Below are positions 24,381 through 36,846 of a stretch of DNA of 64,000 nucleotides, one piece after another. Below the pieces are notes generated by a model, which was given only the letters and a program-made list of their open reading frames with translations, was not told where the DNA came from and made no database searches. Each line of letters opens with the position of its first letter. Position 1 is the stretch's first letter. Origin of the DNA: Vesta saturnalis (lineage: Eukaryota > Arthropoda > Insecta > Coleoptera > Lampyridae); assembly GCA_036346205.1 (NCBI GenBank), contig JARFJB010002472.1:6812501-6876500 (forward strand). The letters run 5' to 3'. Made by a program: the position numbers and the translations under genes.

Positions 24381-24765
24381 CGTAATTTTAAAAATATGTA
24401 TTCGTCCTTAACAAACCCTACATTTTCACATCAATAATGTGCGCATAAGAATTTCCAATAATTCGTTACGCCTCTTCAGTAAAGCAGTTTTTAAGCGTAC
24501 ACCGGCTCGTTAAACCCTAACATGTGGTTTTCAACCATAGCTAAATACATTTTTTACACAAAAATGTATGCAATAAAATATTCCGAAAACATTAGCAAAT
24601 TACGACGTGTTATCAAGATATTAAAAATCCACTAATTATCTTTTCTATCGCGGTAACAATGGCGATTTGACAAACGTTTATTACAATAATAAAATTTTTG
24701 CGGTCCGCTACCTACAAGTTTAAATATTACAAAATCTTCTGTTACTAAGTGTATAATAACTAATA

Positions 24766-25272
24766 ATTTCCACCCCTACCACGTTCAACTGCATTAAGAA
24801 TTGGTTGAAGACGATTATGTAAGAAGAGTGATTTTCTGGGAATGGGCTGAAAATAAAATTAGGTAAAATGGTGATTTTTTCAAATACGTATTATTTACTG
24901 ACGAATCTACATTCCACAGAAGTGACCATGTGAATCGTCATAATTTTCATTATTACGACACCCAAGATTCGAAAATTGTTTGTGTTACAAACTGTCAACA
25001 TAATGGACTTTGAATGTATAGAGTAGAGTAATAGATGATAACGTTATTGACCCTATTTCTTTAAGGCAGTTTTACAGGGCCTATATTTTTGAAATTTCTT
25101 CTCCAGCTTCTGGAACATATAAAAGGAAGTATGTGACTACAAATCGATGGAGCTCCAGCTCATTTTAGTCTTCAAGTTAGAAACACATTGAAGAATGTTT
25201 TCCTGAAAGGACGCGGTGCAGCACCTGGTTGCCCGGCAAGATGCCCTGACTTGACCCATACGGATTTTTTTT
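24766..25272 (+). pseudogene. Mariner-like DDE transposase, catalytic fragment
   Basis: Catalyses cut-and-paste transposition. Frame pieces: PYHVQLH, then LVEDDYVRRVIFWEW, YVLFTDESTFHRS (first catalytic Asp at about 24900) and VNRHNFHYYDTQDS. Later pieces are IDGAPAHFSLQVRNTLEE (second Asp, about 25145) and a degraded pre-third-acid segment near 25230-25270 followed by DPYGFFL. Frames change at least three times and stops are present. Confidence 0.75.
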
Positions 25273-25932
25273 GTGAGAAAATGTTAAATTTCAGGTATTT
25301 TAACTAAAATTAATGATTAAATGTTCTAAAATTTTAATCACGTTTCATCAACATAGATTCGAAAAGTGAACGCACAAAATCTGAAAATGTTTGCTTTTAT
25401 TATGAGTATGAAGATTGTTGTCGCAGTTTTATTTTAAATTTGTGGTGGAATAATGGTGCTAATAGTTCAGGAATGAAAATAAAATAAGTTACCCTTTGGT
25501 GTAACTTTTAGCGTTAATTAATGTTTTACTTTAACAAAACAGGTTGTTTACGTACGTTTCGAGAATTTATAAAGGGACCTATACCAATTCCTTTCATCAG
25601 AACATCATATGAATACAGTAATTTTTAAAACTTAACGATCTAAAATTGTAAACTTACCAAATACGAAGAACGAACTATCATTAACCTATTACCGCCTAGG
25701 GCGATCATATGAATACACAATTCCTATTCTTAATTTTTTAGGTACAACTGGCAACGTTGATCAAATTATACGTAGCGTTCTTGAAGGTTCAGTGTACATT
25801 GTGCTATCGTGTCGATCGCATGCTGTTTCGGTGAATTTATATTTACAGTATGTGTTGCAAACATGGCGTTGGATTTGTGTAAGTATGTTTTTGATGTAAC
25901 GCAATATTGTGATTTATTTTTGGTATAAATAA

Positions 25933-25937
<5 letters not shown>

Positions 25938-25975
<38 letters not shown>
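25938..25975. repeat. (TA)n microsatellite
   Basis: About 19 TA units in the left untranslated part of the piggyBac element. Confidence 0.95.
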
Positions 25976-25980
<5 letters not shown>

Positions 25981-26141
25981 CTCTAACCTTTACCTGTATG
26001 TTTTTGGTATTGATCTAGTTATCATGCATTTTTCATAAAATAGTTCGTAAGTTGCTTGTGATCATTTGATCACGCTAGGCGCTAATGTAGGCGGTGGACA
26101 ATAAATGACAATACTATTATTTCTTATTCAAGTGGGATAAC

Positions 26142-27858
26142 CATGGAGGAAGCATTGGCAATGGTAGGTGTTGAAGACCAGGAAGTGTCTCAGATATTTA
26201 TGGAACCCCCGGAATCTAATGTGCTTACTAACGAAAATTCAGGAGACGAAGATTGAGGGATCGTAGATAATTTATCAGCCAGACAGCTCCGTGCCGGTGT
26301 CGAAGTCGTCGTAAGAAACCAAGAAGAACGACCTAAATAAGAAACGGAGGAACCTGAACAAGACGTCAGTCAGAAAATCCAAACAAAAGAATTCAAAAAA
26401 AGCTTGCGTCGGGACAGGATGGATAGAAGGAGATCTAATTCAACAGCCGGTGGTTTTTCCAAGTTCAAGTTATGAGAGGTATAGAGAAATGAGTCCTTAT
26501 GATATATTCTGTGAAAATTTAGATAAAGGCGTCTATGAGCTGCTTACTCAAGAAACCGAAAAATATGCGGCTTCAAAAAATCATCAAGAAGTAAAGGTCA
26601 CCAAACAAGACCTAGAAGTATTTTTAGCCATTCTAATTTTATCTGGATATAACCCGGTGCCTTCCAAATGTAACTACTGGGATTTGCAAGGGGATCTTCG
26701 CAACGAGCATATCTATACTTCTATGAGAAGAGACAGATTTCTTACTATTTCAAGATTTTTATATTGTGCGGACAACTCCTTCCCATCAGACAACGACAAA
26801 ATGTAGAAACTAAAACCACTTATGGTTATCTTACAAAATCAATTTTTGGAACTGCACCATATAACAGCATATCAGCTTTGATGAATCTATGATCGAGTAC
26901 TTCGGTAGACACGGGTGCAAACAATGTATTCCAAATAAAACCAATACGGTTTGCGTATAAAGCTTGATACCTAAATACCCCCAACGGTTACATTATCAAC
27001 TTTGACAAAAACCCACATGGTGTCAACGTATATGAAGGAAAATTCGGAAAATGAACCGCTTCCTCAATTCCGACGCCATATGAGGTAAAAAACTTTGAAA
27101 TTTACATATATTTTGATAATATTTTCACAAATATGACACCACTACAAGAACTACGTAATAGGGGCTATCACGGCACAGGAACTATACGCGAAAACAGGAT
27201 TCCCAAATCTTGCAATATAAAAAGTAACAAGGGAATGAATAAAGAAAATCGCGGAGCGCACACTTCACAATTAGATCGTAAAAACGGAATTATTGTGTTG
27301 AAGTGGATGGACAATTCAGTTGTTGCGGCAGCATCTACAGCTTATGGAATTGAACCGTTGCCATTTTCTACCCGTTATTCTTAACAGTAAAAACAGAGAA
27401 TCAATGTTGCTCGTCCAGCTCTTGTTGGACAATGCAATAAATACATGGATGGTACTGACAGGATGGACCAAAACGTCGCCTATTACAGAGTTTCTATTCG
27501 TGGAAAAAAATGGGGGTGGCCTGTATTTACGTGGCTATTAGACGTCTCTGTACATAATGCCTGGTTGCTGAAGAGGAAAGTGGAAAGGGAAATTTCAGAA
27601 CTCAAATGCCGAAGACGAATTGTTCAAGTCATTCACAAAAATGATCCCAAGTGTCCTGGCCGTCCACGAGGATCAAAGTCTAGTTTGTACAACAAAGTGA
27701 ATAAGGACGTTAGACTGGATAGTATTTGGCATTTCATTGAGCGTTGCAGCCGGTGCACATGTACTGGACTAAATTGTAAAAAAACTGTTCGGGCCCAATG
27801 TGGTAAAGGTGACGTTGGATTGTGTATAGAGTGTTTGAGATCTTTCCATGTTGAGTAA
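26142..27858 (+). pseudogene. piggyBac transposase (DDE_Tnp_1_7), broken
   Basis: Cuts and rejoins at TTAA. Start ATG at 26142 gives MEEALAMVGVEDQEVSQIF, then an acidic region with stops. The N-terminal domain is open at 26450-26806 (YEREMSPYDIF-like start, then ILSGYNPVPSKCNYWD and RRDRFLTISRFLYCAD). DESMIEYFGRHGC near 26880 carries the first catalytic Asp. GYHGTGTIRENRIPK and VLKWMDNSVV follow (27133-27384), then MDGTDRMDQNVAYY and GKKWGWPVFTWLLD (27445-27545). The C-terminal cysteine-rich zinc finger (RCSRCTCTGLNCKK to CIECLRSFH, 27740-27855) is intact. Multiple frame changes and stops make it inactive. Confidence 0.9.
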
Positions 27859-27943
27859 CTTGTTTGTTAACCTTTGTTTATGTTTTTGTTTGTTTATGCT
27901 GTTTTTATTTAAAAATGTAAATTTGTACCTCATTGGTGCCTAG

Positions 27944-27961
27944 CGTGTTCATATGAACACG
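27944..27961. promoter_or_regulatory. Subterminal palindrome of piggyBac right end
   Basis: CGTGTTCATATGAACACG is a perfect 18-bp palindrome about 170 bp inside the right end. A matching half (GATCATATGAATAC) lies about 20 bp inside the left end. Such subterminal motifs are usual transposase contact sites; that role is inferred. Confidence 0.55.
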
Positions 27962-28490
27962 GGGGCATTGGGTAATACTACATCATTACTCAATGACGGG
28001 GGAAAAATTTAGCATCCCCTTGAAAATATTTGTTTATTCAATTTTTTTTACTGTTATTACATCATATTTATCAGAAGTATGCAATATGACGGAAATTCAA
28101 CAAAAAGAATAATTCAGACGTTAAAGGGTTAAAGTTAAGTAAAAAATATTTAGTTCAGATTGATTAATGCAATTTTACATAGTTTAACACGAAAAGTAAC
28201 ACCCAAAGGGTTTATTTTTGTTTTTTTTAAGTAAGTTTATAATTAGTAATAAGGTTACATCTTTACTCTGTAAATCGTTTATTTTTAGATCGTTAACTTT
28301 TAAAAACTACTATGTTCGTATGAAGGCAATTGGTATAAGTACCTTTATAAATTCCCGAAACGTACGTAAACAACCTGTTTTTTAAAATAAAACATTAATT
28401 AACGCTAAAAGTTACACCAAAGGGTAACTTCTTTTATTTTAATTCCTGAACTGTTAGCACCATGATTCCACAACAAATTTAAAATAATTA

Positions 28491-30109
28491 TTATACAGTT
28501 CATGACATTCAAAATTCAAATTATGTCGCAGTATTATACACACTTGACAAATTTATAATGTTATGTACGAATACATTACACTCAATAATATAAATAAGTT
28601 TAGTATTTATATTTAATTGAATATGTAACCCCTTTTGTAATACGTTCGTGATGAAAATAAGGCATCGTTGCAACAACAACAATAATAATTTATGTCAGAA
28701 ACACGTTTATACCTTCATGTGAAATAAACGCTAATAGATAATTAAATGACAAAATAGAGTAAGAAATAAGTGCCAAAAATAATAAGCTTCCGCTTATAAT
28801 TACAGGACCTTTAGCTTTCAATTGTTGTAGTAGTGTTTGCTTAAACTGCTTCTCTACATAATCATATTCATCAAACCATTATTCCAGTATGCCGGTATAT
28901 TTATGAAATTTCCTTCTTCTTGCTTACTTCTTCATCGCTGTTGCATCGCAGTTTTGATAAAATTGTCTAATGATAGAGAACGGTAGATAGAAAGAATGAT
29001 ACGTAAGATGTTATCACTAAAGCTAAAAACATGTTAGAACAATGAAAATGAACTAGGTACAATGTCTTTTGTAGCTAAAGCCGTCAGTGAAAACTTTGGC
29101 ATACTTTCATCCCCCCCATAACATCTTCTGACTCTATAAATAAAGCCAATCCTTTTATGATTTTTTTGAGTAAAACTCCAGTCAAGGTGATTCTGAAAAA
29201 GATGCGCTACTAGTCAACCCTTCTTCATACGGTATAAAACCAACCCATTTTAGATCCAAATTCGTAGAATTTAACATCAGTAGGCTTCATTTGGGGAATT
29301 TAGTTCAACATGGAAGTTAGCAATTGCTTAACCTCTTCCTTCATGTCATGAATCAACAACTTCTATCTTTTCTTAAATCGTTTTAGCAGAGACTTTCAAC
29401 AAGTGATTGTTTTTCATTTGTAACCCAAGTGTGAAACAAAACGTTAAAACGATTTTCTTTGACACTGTTTTTCCTAAAATTTAAAAAAAGGAAAAATCCA
29501 AAACTTATAACCTTACTATTGCACGTCGTAAAAGTATTAGATAAATACTTAAATGAGTCAAATAGACCTTACTTTCGTAAGGTAACTATTTTGTACGTAT
29601 ATTATTTTGTATGCTAACAATTTTAATAAAATATGTTATTCTTTTTGAACTGTATTTGTCGAACGGATGAATACGCTCATTGCATGTCGTTTTTCTTAGT
29701 AATATCTTCATATGTTTAAATTATTTTTATACAGTGTATTCACTTGCGAATTACTCATAGCATTTTGTGCGTTACTTCTGTAGGATTGTTGTCCTACACT
29801 TCTTACTTTATTTGAGAACACGAAGGACCATGGGATTTTAGAAAACACTTTCTTTATTAGCACAATTGAAGTTCAATACAAAACTACGCTAATATTACAC
29901 AATGTCCAACAGAATTCGTGAAATTCTTACAAACGCAAATAGTAATTAAATGTGCACATAATTCAAGCGAGAACGAGAGAGATTTAGAGGTTGAGAGTGT
30001 ATTTTCGGAGAATTAAAACAAATTATTAAATATTTGTGAAAAACTAAACTAACTGGTGTTACATTTTTTCCGTAACTACAACGACAACGCAGTTGATTAT
30101 ATATACATA

Positions 30110-30157
<48 letters not shown>

Positions 30158-32504
30158 GATGATGAGGTAATATAATTAATGGGGATTTAAATTTATTCAC
30201 TACATATTTAAATTTAAATTTGTCTCAATAGGGGATAGAGTTTAGTATTTAATTTGTAAATTATTAATATAATGATATTAAATAATTATAATTGTGCACC
30301 GGACTAGCTCAAATCTCAATGTGGGGATAGAGTTCAGGATTTAGTTGGGAATTTATATTTGATTTGAATGTAATTATATGAATTGCCCTTTATGAAAAAT
30401 ATCATATATGTAAAAAAAAAAATATCTGAACAGAATTTATACTTTTAACGCATGCGTTGTAACGTTACTGAATAAAATTATTAAATGTCAGAACTGTCAA
30501 ACAATAACTTGTTGCATTTATGTTTATGCTTTTAATTGAATTTAAAATTTGGAAATAATTTAAAATTTTGTTCCTTTTGCAGGTGTTTACACAAGTATTA
30601 TTTGAAAATATACACCTATACATATAACCAAAAATAATAATTGTTGCAAGAAATCAAACACTACAATAAACACAATAGATAGGGTTATAATAAAAAATGA
30701 CACATAAAACTGTTCCAAATTCAAATCGATGTCTTCATACAGGTAGTTCCAATTAGATGCAGGCACTTTCCAATATTTTCGAAGATCTTTATATGTTAAT
30801 TCTTACTGCTACCATATACCCATTAGCTGCTAACTGGTGCTCGGGTTGTTGATCACGTTCGCTTCCGTAACTGGTAATATTTCTCTTTCAATACGAGTTC
30901 ACTCCAACCACAAATTTAATTTCGATAAAATTTTATTTAAATATATTAATGATTTCTGATGGTATCGTTTATAAAATATTTACTGGTTGTCCAAGGTTTA
31001 AATTAATATCACTTTATTTTAGGTTCCGGCTCAAAAGTACATTATTAAAAGAAATTTGCAGCAAGAAATAAAACACAATTAACAAAAAATGATTACGAAT
31101 TTATTTTGGTATAACGTAACCAAATTAACTTCAACAAACCGAAAAATTTAAACGTTCAACATAAATCGTCACAAAAATTATTAATTCGTAATGAATTTTA
31201 CGAAAACGTACAGGTATCGGTAACCGAACTTAAATATTTAAATTATTGTCGGTATAAAAACAATTGCACCTGAATACTCGTCTCTCCGTTTTTTATTAAC
31301 TTTTTCCCGGTGATTATATAGGTTAGGAAAACTGACTTGTAACACAAAACACAACACTATTTTAACCTTTTCAAAAAAACTGAACAAATTATAGAGAGCT
31401 ATCCACTTCCAGGGCAATTCCTTTTATACCCTTTTGGTTGTTACTAAATCTTCAATTTTTTTCTAGCAGATCTACCTATGTAACCAGGTTTCTGATTGGT
31501 TGACAAATTTTACAAATTTAACAAAAATAGAAATTTAGCCATACCTTTCTTATACAATTACGGATTCAAAATCTAATGACAGAAATGAGAACTGTGTAAA
31601 ATTGCGAATAGATAGACATCCAACAAGATATGGTTCCTTTAAATATTATGCGAAATGACCTAATCTACTTTAAATTTGCTTATAACTACCTAATCTTACA
31701 AGCTACACTTAATTTAATTACATATATGTAATCCTGACAAAATTTAGCATAGGAAAATACACATTTAAAGTTCGAAATCTTGAATTTAAAGGAATTTTAT
31801 GTTTATCTAGAAAAATTATGAATTCAACCCCCATTTCATGAAATTTTGCGCTGAAATGCATTGTATACTTTATATTGCTATGAGATATTGAGGAAGACCT
31901 CCTATTAATCACTTTAATAATATATTTTAAGCCTAATATAATCAAAAAAACTATAAATTTGTGAAAAAACCTAAAATTTAAAACCTAACCAAACTTAATT
32001 CTAAAATTACAACTAACTTACACTTAAAAACGTTTATTTTATTTTGCCACCATAATGTTCTTTATACGCTTCCAAATGCGGGCGTAATGTGGTCTTTATA
32101 GCACGGAAATGTCATTGATGCTAAGCAGCATGATTGACAGCAAACACATGACATGATATATAATAGTAATATCACAGTATCTTAGTAACAACAAATTAGC
32201 CTACTGTCGACTTTATTTCACTGCATTTGCATTTAAAAACTTGCCGAAAATACTGAATCTTTTTAATATTTTGTTCCAGTTTCATGGTGCAAAATAAAAT
32301 AAAACATTGTATGTACCACGGGCATAATTGTAGATTATGCCCTTAATACATAAATATCTATTATGTAACTCAAAATGTTATCCTAATGACTTGTAAAAAC
32401 TGTGGACCAAAAACCAAAAGTTAAGAGCTTCTGAATAATTAAATTCACCTCTTGACAGCATATCGTTTGTTTAGATTTAATATAATGTCAATAACACCCT
32501 GACG
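28491..32504. other. About 4 kb without a recognised gene
   Basis: AT-rich DNA. A minus-strand region at 28880-29400 reads in broken frames with a coding-like texture (for example PTDVKFYEFGSKMGWFYTV) but I cannot name a family. Elsewhere only short frames occur. Confidence 0.4.
30098..30154. repeat. (TA)n microsatellite
   Basis: TATACATATATATG followed by about 20 uninterrupted TA units. Confidence 0.95.
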
Positions 32505-34183
32505 TTAGTTCTTGAATTTGTGGTACCCGGTTTGCGACAAAGATATTCCAGCGAACGGGCGACTTCTACACCACAATAATGCTATTTGTGAATCAGTCCA
32601 AAGATGCACTGATTCGACTGCGTGATTATCATAGATTTTTAGAATTTTGTTCACTAGTTTTGAAAGTAATACCATAGCACATAATTCGAGTTTGGGTATA
32701 GTAATTGTTTTGAGAGGTGAGATACGAGATTTTGCCGATATTAACATGCAAGATACTGACTTGTCCGCATATTTTACTCAGAGATAAATGCAATCACCAT
32801 ATGCAGCAGTACTTGAATCAGAAAAACCATGAATTTGAATTGAATTTATCACTTTATCTAAAAGGAGGAAGCGAGGAATTCCAAGATTCTTTAATTGGGA
32901 GATACTTTTGAATAATACCTCGTATTCCTTTAAGATGATCGCGTCGCAGATTCTTGCATCCCAGTCAATTTTTAACAAGTAAAGTTCTTGCATTAAAATT
33001 TGATCTTTGACTATCACAGATTAACAGGACCAAGAGGATCGAGACATTGTGCTATCGTAGAGAGAATTTTGGTAATATGATTCTCCACTTGAGTGTTAGG
33101 AGATGATATTTGAAAATTATCTGAAGAAGAGTTCCAAGATAATCCTAACAATTTACAAGGTGATCTTGTAGGATTAATATCAAATTCGGATATTTGTTTA
33201 GGAAAAACACTATGTAAGAATTTATCCGAATTGGAACAACATTTTCTTAAATGAAATGCCGAGTGACTTAGGTGTGAATTTAATTGAGAGTAAAGAGTTT
33301 TCAGTTCATCATAACTATCACAACCAGCTAAAACACCATCCATATATGTTTGAGCAAGAAGAGCAATAGATGCAAGGGGGTATTGTGTTCCTTGAATAGC
33401 TATTTCTTTCAAAACACAAGTGGCGCCAAAGAGTGCTAAATTTGTCCCAAATGGGACGGTGAGAAGCTCAATATATGATAAAGGATCTTGGGGAGAATAA
33501 CGCCAAAGAATATTTTGTAAAAAGACTTGATCTAAGTTTAACCTTCTCTGTGTCGGCGGTGGGTACGAACCTAAATGTACGAAAACGGTAAAGGATATCA
33601 TATAAATCAGGTTGTACACGATAACCTTTTAAGGTAACATCATTTAGAGAGAAACCTGATGAGGTTCTACATGAAGCGTCAAATACAACTCAGAGTTTGG
33701 TAGTTGAACTCGACCCTCGTATGACACAAAAGTGAGGAATGAAATATTTAGTTTCGCCAATTTTGTTAGTGTGGGAGAGAGGAACAATTCTAGCGTGATT
33801 TAGAGATAATTAATTCATCTATAAAATTTTTATACCCTGTAAACAGAGCAGGTTCTTTCTCGAATCACTTTTCAAGAGAGAGAAATCGTCTTTGAGCAAG
33901 ATTTAGTGATTCACTAAGCTTGCGGTGCTCAGTGGGTGATTTAAGGGGTACATCAACTTGAAAGCGGTCATTTTCGAGAATTTTAGTTAGACTTATTTGG
34001 CATGTTTTCAATGTTCCAAAAACTTGTAAGGATTGAATCGAGTTCAGTATCGTTTTCAGAGAATGTAGTTACGTGATAAGATTGAGAAAATGAGTGCAAT
34101 TCATTAATACAATAGTGCGGAACATTTCCTGAGACTATCCATCCCAAGTGTGTTTTAAGAAGAGTAGGGAGATTTTTACCCAT
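32505..34183 (-). pseudogene. BEL/Pao retrotransposon pol remnant
   Basis: Minus-strand pol, read from high to low coordinate. A region just after the protease contains LLKTHLGWIVSGNVP (34183-33983). A degraded start of reverse transcriptase (33980-33620) includes PLKSPTEHRKLSESL. The RT core (33619-33014) contains QNILWRYSP, ELLTVPFGTNLA and TYMDGVLAGCD, where the second Asp of the polymerase motif reads Gly. Downstream are DWDARICDAI, IPRFLLLDKVINSIQIHGFSDS (33017-32778) and SPLKTITIPKLELCAMVLLSKL (32747-32505), the RNase H-like part. Integrase, gag and LTRs are absent and several frameshifts occur. Confidence 0.85.
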
Positions 34184-34446
34184 TTTTTACAAACCCATAT
34201 GTTAAAAGATCATAATAAACACCCTCTCCAAGTAAAACTTAAATTTCATTCGGAGTGGAAAAATCAGGGTCTGCGAAGTTTAAAAATATGTGATCTGGAA
34301 TTTTTAATTTTCTTGGACATATGTAATTTGTCAAGTATTACACCAGATACTTTAAATCTTCTCGAGCAATCAACATTAGAGTGCAAAAGTATAGTAATCA
34401 TTTAACTCGAGAATGTGAGACACTGAGAAATTCCAGAAATATTTAA

Positions 34447-35491
34447 TACCTCTCGTCACTCTCGTCTCTCTCCTCTCTTTCGTCTCTCTCGTCTCCTCGT
34501 CTCTCTGGCCTCTCTCGTCTCCTCTGTCGTCTTCGTCCTCCTGTCCTCCTGTCTCCTCTCGTCTCCTCCTCGTCTCTCCTGTCTCTCCTGTCTCTCTGTC
34601 TCTCTCTGTCCTTCGCCTCTCGCCTCCTCCTCTCGTCCTCTCTCCGTCCTCTGTCTCTCCTGTTCTCTCTGTCCTCCTCGTCCTCCTGTCCTCCTCTGTC
34701 TTCGTCCTCCTGTCCTCCTCTCCTCCTTCGCCTTCCTTGTCCTCTCTGTCCTCCTCCTCCTTCCTGTCCTCCTGTCCTCCGTCTCTGTCTCTCTGTCCTC
34801 CTGTTCTCCTTCGTCCTTCCTCGTCCTTCCTGTCCTCCTGTCTCTCCTGTCCTCCTGTCTCTTTCCTGTCCTCCTTCGTCCTCCTGTCTCTCCTGTCCTC
34901 TCTCGTCCTCCTGTCCTCCTGTCCTCCTGTCCTCCTGTCTCTGTCCTCCTGTCCTGTCTCTCTCCTCTGTCCTCCTGTCCTCTCGTCCTCTTCGTCCTCC
35001 TCTCTGTCTCTCGTCCTCCTCGTCCTCCTCGTCTCCTCTGTCCTCCTGCCTCGTCCTCCTGTCCTCTGTCCTCCTCGTCTCTCTGTCTCCTTCTCTGTCC
35101 TCTCGTCTCTCTCGTCTCTGTCCTCGTCTCTCCTGTCTCTCGTCTCCTGTCTCCTGTCTCTCCTGTCTCTCTTCGTCCTCTCGTCTCTCGCTGTCTGTCT
35201 CCTCGTCTGTCTCTCGTCTCTCTCTGTCTCTCTCGTCTCTCTCTCTGTCTCCTCGTCTCCTCGTCCTCCTCTCTCTCTGTCTCTCTCTCTCTGTCTCTCC
35301 TGTCTCCTCGTCTCTCTCTCTCTGTCTCTCTCGTCTCTCTCTGTCTCTCGTCTCTTTCTCTCTGTCTCTCTGTCTCTCTCGTCTCTTCTGTCTCTTCGTC
35401 TCTTCGTCTCTCGTCTTCTCGTCTGTCTCTCGTCTTCTCTCTGTTTACTCTCTCCTCTATCTAGGTTCCCTCGTCTCTCTCTCTCGTGTCT
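34447..35491. repeat. Pyrimidine-strand simple repeat, about 1 kb (CTCGT / TCCTG units)
   Basis: Irregular tandem CTCGT, CTCTCTGT and TCCTCCTG units. The plus strand is almost entirely C/T with periodic G, so long Ser/Leu frames open by chance. Unit lengths vary, as in an actively slipping array or a noisy long-read consensus. Confidence 0.95.
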
Positions 35492-35499
35492 CTCCTCTC

Positions 35500-36300
35500 A
35501 CGTTTTAGGTTAGGTCAATACCCATACAATATTAGGTTAGATTAATAAACGCGCACAAGCATTGGCTTAACCTAAACCGTATATCGCATCGCATCGCAAA
35601 ATTTTACCTACATGAAGTATCTTTACACCTCTTTGAAAAATAACCTGAAATACGTCGATTATAGAACCTGCAGTTTTCAGATTAGGTTCTGCCGACGCCC
35701 TCGGGCTAAATACATAGATAACCGTCAGTAGAAAATTATATATTTACCTAGATTTCTCATAGCGCAAAGACCCCGCCTGTCATAACTCAACAAAAATGTT
35801 ACTCTCAATGTACCTGTTTCGAGTAAATTTCTCACTGTAGTTTTATGTATAGCGTAAGCTTATTGTTTCTGTAACCACGATTTAATACGCTCATGGGGTA
35901 TTTTAAAGATCTAAGCTCCTGACAGAGGTATTTCTGCTAAGGCATATCTTTTATGTAAAACCGTCTGACAGATCTGGTGTGTAAAATATTACATGTTTAG
36001 TAGGGGAACTCTGTCATCATGTTAGCTTAAATATCAGATGAAGGAATATGCGCTCACCGGTATGTTCGACTATTTATCGTGCTTATCTTTTAATATCAAA
36101 ACCGAGATTTGTTTTCTACAATGTAAACATCGAAAATTGACAAAGAATATCGCTTTTTTACCTTTCTTTTTAATATCAAAATGATCGTATTCTTTTCTTT
36201 TTAAATATCTACTAAAGCCAGCCAGCACCTGTTTAAGTCGTGCATTAACAATAGCAGTTATAAATTTTGATGTATATCTATGATTAAACTTGATTACTTA
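35500..36300. other. Spacer between two oppositely oriented repeat blocks
   Basis: Unique AT-rich DNA. Two TTAGGT units at 35507-35516 are too few to call telomeric. No gene recognised. Confidence 0.5.
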
Positions 36301-36314
36301 ATTACCCGGGGCAA

Positions 36315-36650
36315 GGTGGGAGGGAGAGAGTGAGAAAGCGAAGGGGAGAGAGGGACGAAGACGAGAGACGAGCGACGAGCAACGAGAGACGAGAGACGAG
36401 AGACGAGAGACGAGAGACGAGAGACGAGAGACGAGAGACGAGAACGAGAGAGACGAGACGAGAGAGACGAGGACGAGAGACGAGACGAGAGACGAGAGAG
36501 AGAGACGAGACGAGAGACGAGAGACGAGAGACGAGACGAGAGACGAGAGACGAGAGAGAGGGAGGGGGAGGGAGGGAGAGAGAGAGAGAGGGGGAGATGA
36601 GAGGAGATAGAGAGAGGAGAGAGAGAGAGACGGGAAAAACAAGAGAGAGG
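36315..36650. repeat. Purine-strand simple repeat (GAGAC GAGA)
   Basis: GAGACGAGA-type units, the complement of the CTCGT block at 34447-35491, ending in GAGA and GGGA tracts. The Arg/Glu-rich and Ser/Leu-rich frames here are repeat translations. Confidence 0.95.
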
Positions 36651-36680
36651 CGAGCACGATCAACCAAGTTTAATAGTGCA

Positions 36681-36692
36681 CCACTAGATGGC
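36681..36692 (+). promoter_or_regulatory. CTCF-like motif
   Basis: CCACTAGATGGC followed by GTC matches the vertebrate CTCF core CCASYAGRKGGC at every position. The AGATGGCG core also resembles insect CTCF sites. One short motif in 64 kb can occur by chance, and no occupancy can be inferred. Confidence 0.35.
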
Positions 36693-36846
36693 GTCACAAA
36701 CAAATTCAAATTTCGCGCAAAAATATACCGTTAGGTATATTATTACAGAAAACATTCATTAGTCCATACACAACTAGATATAATCGCTATACATTACGTC
36801 ATCGGAAATTCCGAAGGTCAAACCCGAGGACAGCCACGGGGACGGC

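Larger units (their letters stand above)
22409..24765. other. About 2.35-kb segment interrupting the mariner-like gene
   Basis: Lies between the two halves of one transposase, so it is probably an insertion. It contains a (TA)n microsatellite and a 155-bp tandem duplication but no recognised coding sequence. It begins TGTAGCGTCCCCCAGG, which could be the edge of an LTR or a non-autonomous element; I found no matching opposite end or target duplication. Confidence 0.45.
21809..25280 (+). mobile_element. Mariner-like transposon, split
   Basis: A left end beginning CAGGGTGTTCCACAATTTAA (21806-21825) has the look of insect mariner-like termini. The transposase N-terminal part (22190-22408) and its DDE part (24766-25272) lie in the same orientation, separated by about 2.35 kb of unrelated DNA. 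The right terminal repeat was not found and may have been lost next to the foldback element at 25425. Confidence 0.65.
25681..28132 (+). mobile_element. piggyBac transposon with TTAA target sites
   Basis: TTAA at 25681-25684 and 28129-28132 flank imperfect inverted ends: CCTATTACCGCC on the left and, on the complement, CCCTTTAACGTC on the right. The length of 2.45 kb is close to the standard piggyBac size. Inside is one transposase remnant on the plus strand. A (TA)n tract lies at 25938-25975. Confidence 0.85.
25425..28490. mobile_element. Foldback element with about 220-240-bp arms, split by piggyBac
   Basis: The left arm (about 25425-25665) and right arm (about 28275-28490) are inverted copies. 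Shared segments include GTTACCCTTTGGTGTAAC, TAGCGTTAATTAATGTTTTA and GTTTACGTACGTTTCG, and extend inward to TTAACGATCTAAAA. The piggyBac transposon sits between them, so the original element was probably a palindromic non-autonomous transposon of roughly 600 bp. Its ends and target duplication are not resolved. Confidence 0.8.

Noticed and set aside
34737..35513. 258-codon Ser/Leu-rich frame
   Set aside because: Lies entirely in the CTCGT/TCCTG simple repeat.
35505..35520. TTAGGTTAGGT as insect telomere repeat
   Set aside because: Only two units; AGGTTAGG-type words are frequent in this window.
36298..36734. Arg/Glu-rich and Ser/Leu-rich frames on both strands
   Set aside because: Repeat translation of GAGAC units.
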